Assembly (NCBI GenBank): GCA_946807835.1
Contig: OX327683.1
Span: 10,979,001-11,043,000 of the forward strand
DNA length: 64,000 nucleotides
Direction: 5' to 3'
DNA from: Ailanthus altissimus
Taxonomy: Eukaryota > Streptophyta > Magnoliopsida > Sapindales > Simaroubaceae
Part shown: one piece after another, positions 59,501 to 64,000 of the stretch
Layout: the number at the start of each line of letters is the position of its first letter
Numbering within the stretch: position 1 is the first letter of the stretch
Notes under the pieces: model-generated
The model's input: the letters and a program-made list of their open reading frames with translations, nothing else
Databases searched by the model: none
Told to the model about the DNA's origin: nothing
Position numbers and translations under genes: made by a program

Positions 59501-61524
59501 TTTGAGAATTTGACGTTTAACTCTTTTAAAAGCAATAAAATATTGGTGGAGATATATAAAAAATATTATCGGATTAAAAATTATTCTCCTTAACTTTTAT
59601 TTAGATTATCAGCTATTAAATTACGATATTTTAAACTATTGAATTTTAAATTTAATACATACCATTTTGAAAAGTAATTAAAATACATATAAAAAGTATT
59701 ATTGTGTGTGTCTATTGGTTCAATCAGTATCAGATTTAATTTATATTTGTGTAATAAAAAATATTAAAAATTATGTTTTTTTTTTTTTTTCAAAAATTCA
59801 TCGTTTTAGTATAATGATAAAAGCAATCTATTAACATATCAGGTGCAGCAAGTCCCCATTGCTGAGGCCATTAGGCTCCTTTGTGGTTTGAATCTCTTGT
59901 AAGGGAGGATTTGTGTCCTCCTCCTTTGATTGAATAATGAATTTTTCATTCTCAATATTTAGTATGTTGGTATGCAATTTTATATACTACTCTTTAAGAA
60001 TTTAGCATTGAATTACTAATTCTAATGGCGTGTACAAATTCGTATTTTATACATTAAGAATATCTGTATTTAAAAAAGTTTATCATATGGCATCCATTTA
60101 CATGCTTAAAATTCTTTTATACTACATTATTATTATTTTGATATATGATAGTATAATTTATAATAAAATTATAATGTTATTGATCAAAACAATATATAAA
60201 ATTATTCAACAATAACATTTTATGAATAAATATTTGGTTATAGTAAAAGTAGACTATATGTATACTCTTAAGGAAGTAAATATATAATTGAGACACAAAG
60301 TTTATAATTCAAATGATGCATTATAATTGGTGATTATTATTTGTTATGTAGTAGTGTTTTTATTAATATTAATATCAATATTTTTTTGGAGACATTAATA
60401 ATTATACAATACTAATAAATAATTAATACATTGTATGTCCCGATACTTAAATTATAAAATTTATATTTTAATTATATATACATAATATTACACTTAACAA
60501 AATTGCTCAAAGTGAAATTGTTGTTAGCAAATATCCCGCAAATTTTCACAAATTTTTATTGTCATTAAAACTTATTAAAAGCACGTTTTTGAAAACAAAA
60601 GTTCATATAATTGAATGAATTTATTAGTAAATCTTTTTCTGATGCTTATAGATTCTAAAAATATGTTAATGATAATCACTTGTTTTAAATTAATTAGGGA
60701 AGATTTGTATCCCTTGAGGTAATTGTTGGCAAATATCCCTTGATTGTCAAAAACTTGAATTTCGTAGCTAATTTGACAAAATTTTAAAAGGTGTATAGAA
60801 GTGGGAACTCTTTTGAATCAATTATAAAATAATTATTGTCCCAAGCTTTTGATTTATTAGAAGATTTTATTGATATTAAACACTAAATCTCAATTTTTTT
60901 TTATATATTTAGATTATTGTTTTAGGCTTTTAATTTAATGCGGTTTTGGTTCTTGTGGTGAATTATGATGATCAATAATGGAAAATTAATTATATTAATT
61001 CATTTTTTCAGCCAATTATGCTAAAACATGTAAATAAGACTGAAAATCTGATTAGTACCAGCACATTCTTATCCATTTAGATGAGCCCAAAAGATGTAAT
61101 GAGAAAACATTAAAAACTACATGAAAATTTAAATAAATATTTCAAAAATTCGTGGAACGTATCTTCATTCTCAATAAAAGAATATTCCTATTAAAAAAAA
61201 ACATTTTTTTTTATGAAAGGATTAAAAAAAAAAACATTGTTATCTATATCACTCAAACTAACAATCATTACAATTTTTTTTTTTAAAAAAACTTATCTTT
61301 TATTCTTTAGAAATATTTACAATAATGTAATCATCAATATTTTTTAGCACAACTTCAATGACTTTTTGAGACGTTTTGAAGAATTGATGCTAGAAGAGCA
61401 ACAACATCCTTGGCTTGGGATTAACTTTGCACAAAAATTGATTTTTTGCTTTAAGTAATTGGTGATGTTTATTAATGGTCTCAACTCAACTCTAAGTGTG
61501 TCTTATATATCAAAATTTTGTTTT

Positions 61525-61549
61525 ATTTATTATTATTATTATTATTATT
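61525..61549. repeat. ATT microsatellite
   Basis: About eight perfect ATT trinucleotides in a row within a wider AT-rich stretch. Confidence 0.9.
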
Positions 61550-62096
61550 GTGTTTTCATTTTACTTGTCGTCAAATAACATATTTAGAGTGTATTTGTTT
61601 AAATGATTTATTAGTAAAAAAATTTGTAATGTAATTTTTTATTAAAATAAAAATTTTAAATTCGAATCTCCCACTCATAAATAAAAAATTGTTTAGAGTA
61701 ACTAACTATCTTGCTTTTTATTGGTGCTCACTAACAGCAACAATGACTTAGTTGGTACACCATTTTTGTTTTTGGTTTTATTTTTTAAATTTTTTTTTTT
61801 TTTTGTCTTTAACCTAACAATCTATGCACTGTTCAGTAGGCGGAGGCAGCTCGATTGAAACCAATGAAACCTTTCACAACTCAAATTTGATTTAATATTT
61901 CATCAATTTGTGAAATTTATAATTTTAACCCAATTTCAGTAGTGTGATTATTAATTGAATTCCATGAAGCGAACTAAATAATTAAAAACATGGTACACGA
62001 ACTACTCATATAATTAAAAACATCCAACTAAATGATTTACTAATTTAGATTCTAACTTATCAAAATCGCGCAGATCGATAAAAATTGAAGACCGAG

Positions 62097-62196
62097 TCAA
62101 TTTAAATAAATTGGGATTTTTTTTCTTTTTAAGAAAATAAATTCAATTTAAATAAATTGGGATTTTTTTTCTTTTTAAGAAAATAAATTCAATTTA
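62097..62196. repeat. 46-bp tandem duplication
   Basis: Two perfect direct copies of a 46-bp unit containing AATAAATTGGGA and TTTTTAAGAAAATAAAT, followed by the start of a third (TCAATTTA). A recent local duplication with no known role. Confidence 0.9.
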
Positions 62197-64000
62197 ATTT
62201 AAAATAATTATAAAAAAGAAAAGTACTAAATCACCACATGCATTTAAGCATTCACTATTTTTTTTAAATCTAAAATTCAACAATTCAATAATTATATTTA
62301 TTGCCTTTAAGTGTAGTTCAAATTATTGTAAATGAGTTTTATTCTCACAATTATCTAAATTCGAGTAAAAATAAAGATATAATAATTAATATTTAGTCAG
62401 TAAAATTTTTTGTTCTCATCCAAAACTTTAAAAAAGAAAAAAATTACATTTTTTATTTTTATATATATAATTTAATTAATAATAACCATCTCGACTAATG
62501 TTAAAGTTCAAAATTTAATATTTTTAAATACAAATACTAAAACCTCCTCTTTTAGAAACCTACATCTCTCCAACTCAAACTTAAGTGCTAATTCAATTAC
62601 TTCGTAAAATTCTTTTGTGATTTGTATACAACAACAATCTACATACCACAATTTCAGTCGATGTAAATTTATGTACATCTTTACTTTGGAAAGAATGTTG
62701 TTTGTTGCAATCCAATTTTTAACTATAGCAAATTTATACAAAACGCGGCCAAAAAAAATTTTTGCAACCGCTCCATGGGGTTGCAACACGATTATATTAT
62801 GCCATACAGATTTAAATTTATAAAAATAGTTACAAAACTAGCATAAACCTTTTCTTTCTTTTGATATTTCACCAATAATAAATTGCACAATATTTTGATA
62901 ATCACATTACATTTATGAGCTAAATGTAATATATAAACTTCAAAAATATAATTCAGATATCAAATCAAAATATATAAACAATATTTTCAAATGTACAAAT
63001 TCATTATTCAATAAATATGAATAAAATCAATTCAAAATGTTGCTGAATTAAATTAGTATCACAAACTAAATATTAATGCTACTAATAAATATACAAAAAT
63101 AAAATAAAGTTCTCTCTTTAGGGTTTTCTCCGAAAATATAAGAGTGGTTGAAAAATAGGTTTTTAAAACTAATTAATTAATAGATTACCTATTAACATGT
63201 TTTCATAAAACAAAATTTAATTAATGTTAGCCCACATTAATACAAAATTTCTAACATTCTCCCACTTACGCTAATATTAATTGATTTTTAAGTGTTTATT
63301 AAATTCAATTTTAAAAATAAGACTCTCGGATAAATAACAAAAAAGGTATATTTTGTGTTGCCACATCTTGTAAAAGAATAACTGTCCATAAGTAGCATCT
63401 TGATAATCTTATCTAGTTCAATATGATATTAATATCAAACTATAATGATCTATATATTAATCTCAACAACATATGACCTTAATAATCACAAATACTAATA
63501 GTCATATCAACATGGATCTTAAACCCAGTTGTGTAGAAAGAAACCAATACCACCATGTAATCATAATTAATATGCATTATTTCTTATCAGTCTTCGTTAC
63601 AATTTCTCAACGAAATAAAATTGTAAGTGCAATTTCTCAATCAAAATAAAATTATTTGACTTTTAACAAGTCATATGTCACCAATAATTTAACATGAGAT
63701 CTCAAAATAACTATTATATATAACATTCAAAAGTATACAACTGTAATTCTTAAGGCACAATATCTTAAGATACTATATTGTATATTCAATTCTAAAATAT
63801 AGTATGCATTAATAAAATAATGAGGATTATCATAAAAAAATTCAACTTTATAAAATGCATTAACAATATTGAGCAATATTTGCACGACATAATAATCAAA
63901 TAAAGAAAAATGCACAAACTCTTACTAAACTAAAGAATCAAAAGACTCAATGATACCTATATTTATAACATGTTCCTGTTAGTGCATTAAAGGGTGCATG

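Larger units (their letters stand above)
59501..64000. other. AT-rich intergenic region
   Basis: No gene found. Contains the small repeats listed separately, a possible tRNA-derived SINE fragment (59805-59950) and, at 63180-63330, a CTAACATTCTCCCACTTACG stretch of the type found near the ends of plant LTR elements, without recognisable boundaries. Confidence 0.5.

Noticed and set aside
60030..64000. Short open frames in the right-hand AT-rich region (for example 60030-60215, 62508-62823, 63727-63915).
   Set aside because: Isolated, Ile/Lys/Asn-rich, no domain, no splice context; expected by chance in AT-rich DNA.

Overview
This window is plant nuclear DNA, most likely from a eudicot. The evidence is three spliced land-plant genes with GT-AG introns, AT-rich intergenic sequence, and plant-type LTR retrotransposons (Ty1/copia, CRM-like and Tat-like and Athila-like Ty3/gypsy, TRIM). 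The species cannot be named from the sequence alone. No bacterial-type operon, CRISPR array or rRNA gene was seen.

Layout. (1) 1-1734, minus strand: 5' end of an RZ-1B-like glycine-rich RNA-binding protein gene. Exon 1 is here; the rest lies beyond the left edge. (2) About 3.3-49.4 kb: a gene-free retrotransposon nest. It begins with a decayed copia remnant (3.3-5.8 kb). Next is a complete but heavily mutated CRM-like Ty3/gypsy element (6987-13164, TSD TGTTT). A very old minus-strand Tat-lineage Ty3/gypsy element (about 13.2-46.3 kb) carries a typical antisense ORF 3' of pol. Its pol is split by two Athila-like insertions, called here copy A (20376-25451) and copy B (about 25669-41029). Copy B was itself hit by a hAT-like element (27395-29107) and by a very young, complete Athila-like element, copy C (31304-38700, TSD CATGT, LTRs identical by eye). 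Further right are a tandem TRIM concatemer (44.7-45.85 kb), a chromovirus-like LTR fragment and an Athila-family solo LTR (47161-48628). (3) 49533-53996, minus strand: a nine-exon gene for a plastid-type P-loop ATPase of the SPD1/ycf45 family. It carries two apparent lesions, an exon-1 frameshift and a lost splice acceptor. (4) 55502-59101, minus strand: an intact six-exon ACT-domain-repeat gene, ACR10-like. (5) 59.1-64.0 kb: AT-rich intergenic DNA with small repeats.

Most interesting content. The Athila-like copies A, B and C form a non-autonomous family. They keep gag (C also keeps the protease) and a stub of the integrase C-terminus, but lack reverse transcriptase, RNase H and the integrase core. 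Copy C looks recently active, so it was probably mobilised by the enzymes of an autonomous relative. The order of insertions can be read directly, because the Tat pol reading frame resumes across each insertion.
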